DNA of 64,000 bases, taken from CAWAQA01 sp963784065. Lineage in GTDB: Bacteria > Acidobacteriota > Vicinamibacteria > Vicinamibacterales > UBA2999. Location: positions 1 through 64,000 of the forward strand of contig CAWAQA010000003.1 in NCBI GenBank assembly GCA_963784065.1, given 5' to 3'. Shown here piece after piece: positions 55,971-64,000 of the stretch. Within the stretch, counting starts at the first letter, position 1; each line of letters begins with the position of its first letter. Both the position numbers and the translations under genes were made by a program. The notes beneath the pieces are model-generated. The model saw nothing but the letters and a program-made list of their open reading frames with translations. It was not told where the DNA came from and searched no databases.

Positions 55971-57447
55971 CTACCTTTCCACGACAGCGAGGCCATACGG
56001 CTCGTGACCCACCCCGGTCACGGTGGCGACGACGCTGCGCGAACGAAGGTCGATCACGTAGAGATGACCGAGCTCCTGCGAGAACGGCGGTGACGAGGGT
56101 CCTGCGCTGATCACCGCGTACCGGCTGTCGGAAGTGACCGCCGAGCCCTTCGGGCGAGCGGGCCGTCCGTCGGGCCGGACGAGGGGGATGCGTGCGACTT
56201 CCGCGTCAGCATCGCCGGCGAGTGCCAACTCGATGCTCACGATCGACACGTTGTTCGTGCGCAGGTTAGGGACGATCACGTGCCGGCCGTCCGGGGTGAC
56301 GGAGGGGATCAACGGATGGCTCTGCTCCAGGGGATCGTCGGTGCCGACGAGGACGCGGGCAACTTCGGCTCCGGCCGCGCCGGCGCTCGCCCGGTCGACG
56401 TCGATCATGGAGATCGTGTTGCCGGCGGATGCATCCCGCTGGCTCCCGCCGTTTCCCACGATGATGTGCCGCCTGTTGGGGGTCGCGGTGATGCCCCAGG
56501 GGCCGATCTGGGTCGGGACGCGGCCGACCTCTGCACGGGGGTCACCTCGTAGCGCACGACCGAGGTCGATCACGGACACATCGTTCGTCCCGCCGTTTGC
56601 GGAGAAGACATAGGCGCTGCCATCCGTGGCCCGGCCGAGCGCCAACCCGTTCGGGTCCGGGAAGCATCCCCAGGCCCGGATCCGGGGCGCGCACGGCCAG
56701 GTTCCGCGGCGGCCCATACGGCGCGACGTATGGCACCGGGTAGTCGGGACACGGAAACCCGGGCGAGCCCAGCGCCAGCTCCACGGTGCCGCGGAGGCTG
56801 CCGGTCCGTCGGTCGACGAACGTGATGCGATTGCCGCCGTCCTCCGTCAGGTGGTTCTCGGCGTTGGCGACGACCAGCATCTCGGGCAGCAGCACGATGC
56901 CGAGCGCCCCGAAGCCGCCGGAGTCCATGTGCCGCCGAAGTGCGTTTGCGGTGCCGTTGTTCCGTGGGGCCAGGAGATCGTCGATGTCGAGTACCGCGAT
57001 CTGCCCGCGGCCGCCGTGCTGGCCAAACCCGGCGTTGTCGATGGCGCCATGATGATTCACCACGTAGACGGTGCGGCTGTCCTCGCTCACGACGAGATTG
57101 GCCGGATCGCCGAGCAGACGCCCGTCCAATGCCTCCGTCGCCACTTTGCTGCGACCGACGATCGCGTTGGATGTGCGGTCGTTCGCAGGATTGAGAGCGG
57201 CATCGAGCGACACGACGTAGAGGTACGGGAGCCGGCGTCCGGTCGCGAGGATGTACCGACTCTTTCCCACCGCCTCCTGCGCGCTGGTCGCCGCCCCGAG
57301 AAGGGTCGTCACCGCGAGTATGAGACAGGTGAGTGACGATGCCGCGGAAGGCCGGGGCGTCAACGAGTCGAGAAACGTCCGGACGGCGCTCAGCGTCGAG
57401 GATGGCGGCGCAACAGGCGCGCGGCCGAGCGTGGCGGTTCGTCGCAT
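55971..57447 (-). pseudogene. YVTN-like beta-propeller secreted protein, one frameshift
   Basis: An exported propeller protein. ATG 57447 (RRTATLGRAP) leads into a signal-like segment (LTCLILAVTTLLGAATSAQ), then repeated blades: YLYVVSLDAALNPANDR, NLVVSEDSRTVYVVNHHGA and ITFVDRRTGSLRGTVEL. Near nt 56670 the frame changes, and blades continue as NGLALGRATDGSAYVFSANG, WGITATPNRRHIIVGN, SVTPDGRHVIVPNLRTNNVSIV and SAVTSDSRYAVISAG up to the stop at 55971. This is the YncE/YVTN family. Function is probably in binding or scaffolding; no catalytic motif is seen. Confidence 0.82.
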
Positions 57448-57582
57448 GTGAGCTCCCATTTTTCGCGATTATAGGTACATAGCGGTGTTGCGACGGACGG
57501 TCTGTTTCACCGTGTGGCCGACCGGAGCCGGTGGCTGAGAGGACCTCATGCGGGTACGGCGTGGATTGCCATGCGGGGGGCG

Positions 57583-58143
57583 TCAACGCCAGTGTTCGAG
57601 CACGTATCGGCCGAGTTCGGCGCGCGTGGCGCCGGCGGACGCGAGCGTGAGCTCCAGCCGCATCGATGGCATCTCGTGCACAACCGCGGCCGGTGTGACC
57701 CAGAGCACTTCGCCGCCAGGTCCGGGCACCGGCACGTCCTCGAACTGAGCAATCGGCGAATCTCCGGGCCCCGTCACCGAAAGCGTCACGGCATCCACGC
57801 CTGAGAAATCAGCTCGCAGAGCGGTGACCACGAGATCGTCGCCGGGAAAGACGGCGCACGGCACCGTCTCGCCAGGCCAGAGCGAGAACATGCGTACATG
57901 GACACCGTCACGCTGCAAGCGGTTGAGAATGGCGCGGGAAACAATCCCCGAGACGCGCCCTTGACGCACGAGCGTGGCCAGCCCGGCCCCGAGTGCCGCC
58001 AGGTGATGCAGCCGCGCCGAGCAGTCACTGCACGCGAACAGATGCTCCTCGACGCGTTCCGTCTCGTCGCCGTCGGCAACGTCACGCGCCCAGTAGTCGA
58101 GCAGCGCCTCCTCGGGAATCGGAGCCTTGCAGCTTGCCAACAT
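57583..58143 (-). CDS. Zinc-finger anti-sigma-like protein
   Basis: A 186-residue protein whose ATG overlaps the sigma-factor stop (TGATG). Near the N-terminus ERVEEHLFACSDCSARL holds the H-x3-C-x2-C anti-sigma zinc motif. The helix before it (EEALLDYWARDVAD) matches the usual sigma-binding fold. The rest is beta-rich (GVHVRMFSLWPGETVPCAVF, EVLWVTPAAVVHEMPSMRLELTL) with no TM helix, so it may act in the cytosol. It presumably controls the ECF factor. Confidence 0.8.
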   Translation of the reverse strand: MLASCKAPIPEEALLDYWARDVADGDETERVEEHLFACSDCSARLHHLAALGAGLATLVRQGRVSGIVSRAILNRLQRDGVHVRMFSLWPGETVPCAVFPGDDLVVTALRADFSGVDAVTLSVTGPGDSPIAQFEDVPVPGPGGEVLWVTPAAVVHEMPSMRLELTLASAGATRAELGRYVLEHWR

Positions 58144-58709
58144 CACACCCCTTCGCGGGACGTCATGCACGTCCGAAGGCGCTCGATCGCGCGGTGCCGG
58201 ATCACGCGCACGTTGCCTTCCTTGACCCCAAGCTCCTGACCAACCTCGCTCGCGGTTCTCTCCCCATAGAAGGTCAGGAGGACGACCACGCGCTCGCGCG
58301 CGGCGAGCCTGGCGAGGCACTTCTCGAGGTGGTCGACGTCCAGCGTGGCGTCTCCAACTGGGGCTTCGATCATGTCCGGGACCATGAAGGCGTCCCGCAG
58401 TCTCTCGCGCCGCCGCTCCAGCCGCTTCAGGTCTTTCGCGATCGTTCGGCTCACGCCAAGGACAAACGACGCGATCTGATCGACATCGCGCACCGATCCA
58501 CCCCGCAGTTTCTCGATCGTCACGAGCATCACCTGCTGGACGAGGTCGCGCGCCGCGTCCTCGCCGCGCAGATGGCGAAGCCCGTACAGCCGCACGCGTG
58601 GGGCGAAGCGCCGATACAACTCGCTCTCGGCCGCCTCGGCCTCCCTCGGCCCTCGCGCCGCGACCGCGCGTGCGAGATCGCCGTCGCTCGAGTCGACGAT
58701 CGTCTGCAT
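58143..58709 (-). CDS. ECF sigma-70 factor
   Basis: An intact 188-residue ECF sigma factor. Region 2 reads ESELYRRFAPRVRLYGLRHLRGEDAARDLVQQVML with the usual DLVQ(D/E) helix. Region 4 reads LARLAARERVVVLLTFYGERTASEVGQELGVKEGNVRVIRHRAIERLR, a clear HTH. It forms a two-gene unit with the zinc-finger anti-sigma gene. The stimulus is unknown. Confidence 0.92.
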   Translation of the reverse strand: MQTIVDSSDGDLARAVAARGPREAEAAESELYRRFAPRVRLYGLRHLRGEDAARDLVQQVMLVTIEKLRGGSVRDVDQIASFVLGVSRTIAKDLKRLERRRERLRDAFMVPDMIEAPVGDATLDVDHLEKCLARLAARERVVVLLTFYGERTASEVGQELGVKEGNVRVIRHRAIERLRTCMTSREGV

Positions 58710-58770
58710 TCGACGCTGACGGTACTACCTGCCCGCGCGGGCGGTCAATCGGATCGCGGGCCCACTGCGG

Positions 58771-59514
58771 TCAGACCGTCGCCGCCGACACACCGGTCAC
58801 CTGCCGAATGACCTCCCCGCTCGCGACGAGCGCCGCCGCGCCGTCGCCGACGAACGTCGAGCCGTGCATCGCCGCCAACATGTGCGGCTGCAGCGCCGCG
58901 AGGCTGGCCAGTTGCCGCTTCGTGTTCTCCGTGTACGGCACGTAATCCATCAGCACGGGCGACTGCTGGTAGGTTTCGAAGGCGTGCCGATACCGGCCCA
59001 CGACGTCACCGGTGGTCACCGGCTCGACGTCGCCGAGTTGATGCATCAGGTCCGAGCACAGCAGCACTCGGTCGGTGTCCTCGAACAACATGCCTGCGTC
59101 CCACCCATGCGGCAGGTGCGGTGTCGGAACGAAACGGAATCGGTGCCGTCCAGTTCCGAGGATCTCGTCCGGCTTCAGCCCGCGCGGCGGCCGATTCGAG
59201 AAGTCGGCGATGTTGATCATCGCGCCGAGTTCTCCGCACACCGGGATGGCGTTCGGGGCGTCCGCCAGCCATTCGTTCAGCGCGCCGCATTCGTCGACCT
59301 CGAAGTGGCTCCAGCCGATCCAGCGAAGGTCCGCGGGATCGATCAGCGTCGCAACCGCCTCGCGCACCGCCGGAAACGTGCCGCGCATGCCCGTATGGAA
59401 CAGCAGCGGCTCGTCGTCTCTGACGAGGAAGTGATTGAATTGAAGGTCGAAGGCCGGCACGTACAGACAGATTCGATACAGGTCGGGGGCGATTTCGTCG
59501 ATCCGCGCAGTCAT
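58771..59514 (-). CDS. Flavodiiron-like MBL-fold protein
   Basis: An intact 247-residue metallo-beta-lactamase-fold protein. The metal motif is WSHFEVDECGALNEW, an H-x-E-x-D pattern as in flavodiiron (ODP) proteins rather than the HxHxDH of hydrolases. Later ligands are PHLPHGWDAGMLFE, LLCSDLMHQLGD and AAMHGS. There is no flavodoxin domain, so it is a stand-alone oxygen-binding domain. Such proteins reduce O2 or NO, or sense oxygen. It lies 27 bp after the NTF2-like gene on the same strand. Confidence 0.88.
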   Translation of the reverse strand: MTARIDEIAPDLYRICLYVPAFDLQFNHFLVRDDEPLLFHTGMRGTFPAVREAVATLIDPADLRWIGWSHFEVDECGALNEWLADAPNAIPVCGELGAMINIADFSNRPPRGLKPDEILGTGRHRFRFVPTPHLPHGWDAGMLFEDTDRVLLCSDLMHQLGDVEPVTTGDVVGRYRHAFETYQQSPVLMDYVPYTENTKRQLASLAALQPHMLAAMHGSTFVGDGAAALVASGEVIRQVTGVSAATV

Positions 59515-59541
59515 ACTGTCTCTCCGGACGCCACTCAGTAT

Positions 59542-59964
59542 TCAGTCCGTTCCCCAAGGGTTGTCGATCGCAAAGCGCCAGGAGCCGTCTGCCTGACGGC
59601 GCAGCACGTCCGCGTTGCGCCCCGTGAGCTTCACCGGTTCACCGTCTGGCCCGGTTCCCATGAATGACCACACCCCAACGACGAGCGCCAGATCACTTGC
59701 CTCGAGGACTCGTGTCACGTTGAGATCGAGTGTGCCCTTCATGGCGATGAATGCCGCCAGCGACGACCGGACGCCCGGCAGGCCATGAGCGAGGCTCCCA
59801 GGCTGAGTCGCGAACGCGGCCTCAGGCTCATACAGAGGCATGAGCGCGTCGAGGTTGCCCGTGTTGATTCCGTCAACGATCGATTTGAGGACTTGCTCCG
59901 GCGTTCCTTGGCCATCTGGTGCTCGATGCCGGTCAGGGGGGATTTCGACGATGTGCGAAGTCAT
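59542..59964 (-). CDS. NTF2-like (SnoaL/DUF4440-type) protein
   Basis: A 140-residue NTF2-fold protein: TPEQVLKSIVDGINTGNLDALMPLYEPEAAFATQPG, GVRSSLAAFIAMKGTLDLNV, VLEASDLALVVGVWSFMGTGPDGEPVKLTGRN and DGSWRFAIDNPWG. The complete cone-like pattern suggests a real, intact gene. It is directly upstream of the flavodiiron-like gene and likely cotranscribed. Substrate unknown. Confidence 0.86.
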   Translation of the reverse strand: MTSHIVEIPPDRHRAPDGQGTPEQVLKSIVDGINTGNLDALMPLYEPEAAFATQPGSLAHGLPGVRSSLAAFIAMKGTLDLNVTRVLEASDLALVVGVWSFMGTGPDGEPVKLTGRNADVLRRQADGSWRFAIDNPWGTD

Positions 59965-60539
59965 GTGGCTCCTCCAGGCCTTTCGGCGTCAACATAGAGG
60001 AAGTGTCACGACGCGGGCCACCGTTACACGGGACGGCAGCAGGTCCGCACCTGGCGCTCCATGTCGCGGACGCGGGATCTGCGGGAAGCGACTACGACGA
60101 CGCTGAAAAGGCGGTTGCGCAGAACAACCCGGAGCTCCGGCTTGTCGGGGAACAGCAGGCCCTGAAACCCTTCCACGACATCCCTCCTGAGACAGCTTGA
60201 CGCACGTACGCTCGCCGCGACGGAGGCAGTGAGTTCCTTCGACGGCGGGCTGTGATTCCGCCACGAGATGTCGTGAGTTTCCGGCTCCAGGCGCGGCAGG
60301 AGTCGGTCGACCGGGAGAGCGTGGGGAACGGTGTGCATTCAGCCGCGGAGCATCGGCCTTGCATTTGCAGCGCGGCCACAGTCGACGACAAGGTGTGCGT
60401 GTAAGACGTCGCCTTTGATCCAAGCGTGATCGACGGCATCTTACAGACGAATTCTCTCTTTGTCGGTTACGCGTCCCGGCCGCACACGACACACACCGCT
60501 GTGTTCGGACTCCTGTTATCTCTGGTGAGCGCGGCGCAT
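59965..60539. other. Intergenic, nothing recognised
   Basis: About 575 bp between two divergent groups. No frame on either strand gives a recognisable domain. It must contain the promoters of the NTF2-like gene (minus) and the HAF-repeat gene (plus). Confidence 0.4.
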
Positions 60540-61595
60540 ATGAAATTCATCCGGCTCTCAATCGTGCTGCTGGTGCTGGCGCTGGCGGCAGGCCTCCGTG
60601 CGGAAGACCAGACGCTCCTCATCGAACTCCCGCCCGGCGCCCTGCCCCTCGACGTCAACGCGAACGGAACGGTCGTCGTCGGCAACTTCGAGATCGGGCG
60701 GCGGCTTCTACTGGATGCCAACCACCGGCGTCATCTACATCGGTGGCGACGGTCGCGGTGGCATCGAGCCGTGACGGACGCACGATCGTCGGAAGCGCCG
60801 TCGATGCGAGAAGGTCAAACAGGCCGGCATCTGGCAACGGGCCGCCGAGTGGCGGCTGCTCGGGTCGATTGTTCCGAACGCCGCGCCTTGTGACGACCTG
60901 CTCAGCTCGTCGTATGGCGTGAGCGCCGACGGCAAGGTGATCGTCGGCCTGGCGTGGAACGGTTGCAACATCGCGCGGGCGTTCAGGTGGGAGGAATCGA
61001 CGGGCATGGTCGATCTCGGCAGCACGGTCGCCGGACGATCGAGCCGCGCAAACGGCATCTCCGGCGACGGGAAGGTCGTCGTCGGCTGGCAGGAACACAC
61101 GACCGGTCCGCGGCAGGGCGCGCGATGGGTGGACGGCAAACAGGAAGTGTTCGCCGGTCCTGATGGCTTCGTGGGCGAGGCGCACGGCACGAACAGCGAC
61201 GGATCGATCATCGTCGGGCAGACGTGCCGGTTCTCGGGCCTCGATCAAAGCGCGTGGATCTGGACGGCGCGCGAGCGGCGTTCAGTGCGCGCCCGTGCCG
61301 CGCCCGCGGCTCGGGGGAGCCATCGGCATCATGTTCTCGACGAGCGAGGATGGCCGCGTCATCGGCGGCGCCCACAGTTTCGGCCTCGAGTCGGAGGCGG
61401 TGCTCTGGATCGATCGCTCGCCGTCGTACCTGAAGGACTATCTGAGGGCGCACGGCGTACCGACGGCGTTCGACGGGTGGGTCAACACCGGATTCATCAC
61501 CCGCGTGTCTCCGAATGGCCGCATCCTTGTCGGATACGGCGCCGGGCCCAGAGACTTCCAGGGCTTACATCGTGATCCTCGGGGACACGCCATGA
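60540..61595 (+). pseudogene. HAF-repeat secreted protein, frameshifted
   Basis: An exported protein of the probable extracellular-repeat HAF family. Signal peptide: KFIRLSIVLLVLALAAGLRA. Repeats of the form (N/S)xDGxxVVGxxxxxxxxxAFRW(E) are clear: DVNANGTVVVGNF, GVSADGKVIVGLAWNG ... ARAFRWEESTGMVDLG, GISGDGKVVVGWQE, GTNSDGSIIVGQTCRF, TSEDGRVIGGAHSFG. Frames change near nt 60700-60890, 61290 and 61560. The stop (CCATGA) overlaps the next ATG. These proteins form repeat sheets or propellers of unknown role. Confidence 0.8.
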
Positions 61596-62203
61596 GCCGT
61601 CTCGCCGTCTTCGCCGGGTCGGCGGCCCTGCTGGTTCTGTCTGACGACGCCGGTTCAGGCGCAATCGTGGGAGGTATCCGGCCTGGCCGGCTACACGCCC
61701 TCGTCTGCGCTCGATCGCCGCGCACCCGAACTGAATCAGCTCGACATCAGCGGAGGGTTCACATGGGGCGTGCAGGCCGCGCGTTTCTTCACACCGCGGT
61801 GGGGCGCGGAAGTCGCTGTGGATGCAGCAGTCGTCGGCGCAACGGATCGGCACGGCAGCAGGCTCCGCCAATCTGTTCACGCTGACCGCCGGACAACTGC
61901 ACGGCAACGTCGTCTATCGATTCAGCGGCGCGGACGCACGCCTGCAGCCGTTCGCGTTCGCCGGGCTTGGCGCGACGTCCTTCTGGACGGACGACGTTCC
62001 GTCGGAAACGAGGTTCTCGCTCGGCGTCGGTGGCGGCGTCAGATACTTTTTCTCCCGATCCGTCGGCGTGCGGGGGCACTTCCGTTACAAACCGACGATG
62101 CTCGGCGACACCGACGGCGGACGATTTCTGCGATCCGTTCGGATTCTGCCAGGGCACGCTGCACCAGGTCGAATTCGCCGCCGGCGCGGTCGTGCGTTTC
62201 TAG
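61592..62203 (+). pseudogene. Outer-membrane beta-barrel protein, frameshifted
   Basis: The ATG overlaps the HAF-protein stop. A signal-like start (SRLAVFAGSAALLVLS) is followed, over several frames, by VSGLAGYTPSSALDRRAP, ISGGFTWGVQAARFFTPRWGAEVAV, FTLTAGQLHGNVVYRF, LQPFAFAGLGATSFW, LGVGGGVRYFFSRSVGVRGHFRYKPTML. The last strand GTLHQVEFAAGAVVRF ends in Phe, as OmpA-like eight-strand barrels do. Frame breaks lie near nt 61645, 61830 and 62130. It may anchor or export the HAF protein. Confidence 0.8.
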
Positions 62204-62231
62204 ATCCCGACGTCTGTTTGGAGGAACACCA

Positions 62232-62345
62232 ATGCGTCACACTCCTCCACTCGGCGACTTTCAAAAAGTGCTGGGCACGAAACTCGCCGGGCGAGCGATA
62301 CAAATCGACCGGCTCTCTCTGATCATGCCGCTTCGGGCTCGTTAA
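62232..62345 (+). CDS. Very small ORF with a good ribosome site
   Basis: 37 codons (MRHTPPLGDFQKVLGTKLAG ...) start 7 bp after GGAGG. There is no similarity I can name. It might be a leader or a chance ORF in the gap before the DUF2252 gene. Confidence 0.25.
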   Translation: MRHTPPLGDFQKVLGTKLAGRAIQIDRLSLIMPLRAR

Positions 62346-62499
62346 TCTCGACGCACTTGTCAGACTGTCCGTGAACAATTGGCTTCCGAATGCCGGGGTC
62401 ACTGCAGTCTCTCAGCAGCGCCCGCTCGAGGGAAGAACTGCCGGGACACTACACTCGCGGGCCTTCGAATTGCACTCCGGTTCAGAAAAGCGTGCGCTC

Positions 62500-63682
62500 A
62501 TGCTGGCAAGACTCTCTGCATGCCTTGCGCTCGCGGCCCTGTGCATCGTCTTCTCCTCGCCGGCGTCAGCCCAACGCCCGCTCCTGCCGCATCCGGTGGT
62601 TCTGGCCGGCGCGTCGGCCGAGCTGATCGATCGACTGCGAGTCAGACCCGTTTATTTATTTCCGGTTCATCAATCGCTCGTGGACCGAGCGCGTCTGCGA
62701 GGCGTTCGCCGACGTGACCAGCCCGACGATCGTGCGCCTCCATGGCGATGCGCACGTCGAGCAGTTCGCGCTGACAACAGGTGCGTGGGGCCTCGGCGAC
62801 TTCGACGATTCCACACGTGGGCCCTCGTTTGTCGATGTGGTCCGGTTCCTGGGCTCGATCGATCTCGCCAGCCGTCAGCGCGGCTGGACGCGCGACCGCG
62901 ACCGGCTGTGGGACCGCTTCTTCGAAGGGTACCGTCTGGGGCTGTCCAATCCGAGTTTTCAGCCTCGCGAGCCCGACATCGTCGGTGAACTGCGACGGCA
63001 TGCACCGATGACACGCGCCGCCTATCTTTCGTGGGGCGAGAGCCAGATGCAGCCGATGGACGACGCCCGCTCGAAGGCGATCGTCGCGGGCATGGCGGCC
63101 TTCGAACGGTTCGTTCGCGGCGAGCGTCCGGATCTTGCGCCAGGGTACTTTGCGGTCAAGCGTGCGGGGTGGTTGCGCATGGGCGTCGGCGGCGCCACCA
63201 GCATGAAGGTATTGATCCGCGTGCAGGGCCCCACGACCGATCGGGATGATGACGTGCTCCTCGAGGGAAAAGAGACCGTCAATCTGGACGGCGTCGGTTG
63301 TCTCGAGACGTCGCCCACGCCATCGGCGGCTCGCGTCATCGCCGGCGCGCGACAGCTCGGCCGCTTGAAACACGACATCCTTGCGGTCGGACCCACACTG
63401 CTGTTGCCCGCGGCTGCCGATCGTGCCGAACAGTGGCTGGACTGGTGGGTGGCCAGCTGGGAGCCGACCTATCGTGAGGTTCGTGTGAGCGATCTCCGGT
63501 CCGTCAAGGATCTGGCCGACATCGCCTTCGATTCCGGCGTGCAGCTGGGAGCGGCCAAGGTCGTCTCGGTCCGGAGTCAGGAGCTGGCGTCGAACACGAG
63601 ACTCGAGCAGCGACTGCGGAACGAGACCTCCACCATCGTCGAGGAGCTGCTCGCGGCGTGGCGGCAGCTGGCGGGACGATGA
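62500..63682 (+). pseudogene. DUF2252 family protein with signal peptide, one frameshift
   Basis: ATG 62500 (MLARLSACLALAALCIVFSSPASAQ) gives a Sec signal, unusual for a family often predicted cytosolic. Near nt 62650-62700 the reading moves to the frame with DVTSPTIVRLHGDAHVEQFAL. It then continues GLGDFDDSTRGPSFVDVVRFLGSIDLAS, GYFAVKRAGWLRMGVGGATSMKVLI and RLKHDILAVGPTLL. The GDxHxxNxG-like HGDAHVEQF and GDFDD motifs are the kinase-like catalytic elements of DUF2252. Function is unknown. Confidence 0.82.
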
Positions 63683-63850
63683 GGTCGCGACACACCCGCA
63701 GCGCGGCGGCATTCGTGACGATGAGGCGACGTAAAGCCGGATATGTCTGGTGTGGACATGTGAGTTGTCGCCGAGGGCTTACGAAGGTCTCACCACTCGA
63801 TACGCTGCGCGCCCTCGCGAGCGCGTAAGCATGCATCTGCCTCGTCTCCG

Positions 63851-64000
63851 TTAGCCCGCGCCTCCCGCTTCGCTCATCTTCGCCATCGCGTCGTCGATCG
63901 TAAAACTGTTGGGTTTCTGGATCGCCGGGAAATCCTTGAACGTCGCGGCACACTGCGCCGCGATTTCCTGCACCGCGTAGATCAAGTAGGCGTGCTGGAA
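63851..64000 (-). CDS. C-terminal end of an unidentified protein (5' beyond window)
   Basis: 49 codons before TAA 63851: FQHAYLIYAVQEIAAQCAAT, then FKDFPAIQKPNSFTIDDAMA and KMSEAGGAG. It is helical with good protein character and in frame to the window edge. I do not recognise the family from the tail. Confidence 0.6.
   Translation of the reverse strand, partial: FQHAYLIYAVQEIAAQCAATFKDFPAIQKPNSFTIDDAMAKMSEAGGAG

Noticed and set aside
60024..60338. Minus-strand frame with LLFPDKPELRVVLRNRLF as a possible gene
   Set aside because: Only a short stretch looks protein-like, with no start, domain or neighbour support.
1..64000. tRNA, rRNA or riboswitch genes
   Set aside because: No T-loop, anticodon-arm or rRNA core sequences were recognised on either strand by eye; a covariance-model search would be decisive.

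Overview
This window is GC-rich, densely coding chromosomal DNA from what looks like a soil or sediment member of the Acidobacteriota (class Vicinamibacteria or close). That placement is inferred from gene content: a carboxypeptidase-regulatory-like TonB receptor, a serine/threonine kinase fused to a WD40/TolB-like propeller, HAF- and YVTN-type propeller proteins, abundant DHA2 drug exporters, and many decayed insertion sequences. No rRNA, tRNA or CRISPR array was recognised. Many conserved genes are split by single-frame shifts with homology continuing directly in the next frame, often near short homopolymers. Some of this may be assembly error rather than decay; broken genes are marked as pseudogenes with that caveat.

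Layout. 0-5 kb: a CusB/CusA-type heavy-metal RND efflux operon with a small membrane protein. 5-18 kb: a mobile-element graveyard with a VapC toxin, a serine recombinase, remnants of several transposase families, one intact integrase-core transposase, and truncated host genes (kinase, hydroxyacid dehydrogenase, MFS permease). 18.7-30 kb: a TonB receptor with a duplicated leader, a MarR/DUF1772 pair, a reductase-like enzyme, a SYLF protein, and an end-to-end TRIC channel / DHA2 exporter / M20 amidohydrolase cluster. 30.5-42.3 kb: a stress and ion-homeostasis block with several small proteins, a XylR-type sigma-54 activator, a complete mrpABCDEFG Na+/H+ antiporter operon and two tandem-domain universal stress proteins. 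42.5-44.8 kb: a Tat-exported phospholipase C.

45.4-50.3 kb is the most striking region: six overlapping genes on the plus strand encoding (1) a predicted membrane protein with six 46-residue Cys-containing tandem repeats outside and a zinc ribbon plus a beta-rich domain inside, (2) a minimal J-domain protein, (3) a ThiF/E1-like enzyme with a C-terminal zinc ribbon, (4) a ubiquitin-like protein, (5) an E2-like protein with a C-terminal zinc ribbon, and (6) a JAB/JAMM isopeptidase. This is a complete bacterial ubiquitin-like conjugation module, translationally linked to a membrane repeat protein and a co-chaperone. E1, E2, Ub-like and JAB clusters are known in bacteria, some in phage defence. 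The repeat protein and J-protein as obligate-looking partners are what I would follow up first.

50.6-64 kb: a more ordinary stretch with a DHA2 exporter, NTF2-like and reductase-like enzymes, an AraC regulator, a MatC/SLC13-like permease, a propeller protein, an ECF sigma/anti-sigma pair, a flavodiiron-like MBL protein, a HAF-repeat protein with an outer-membrane barrel, a DUF2252 protein, and the end of one more gene.
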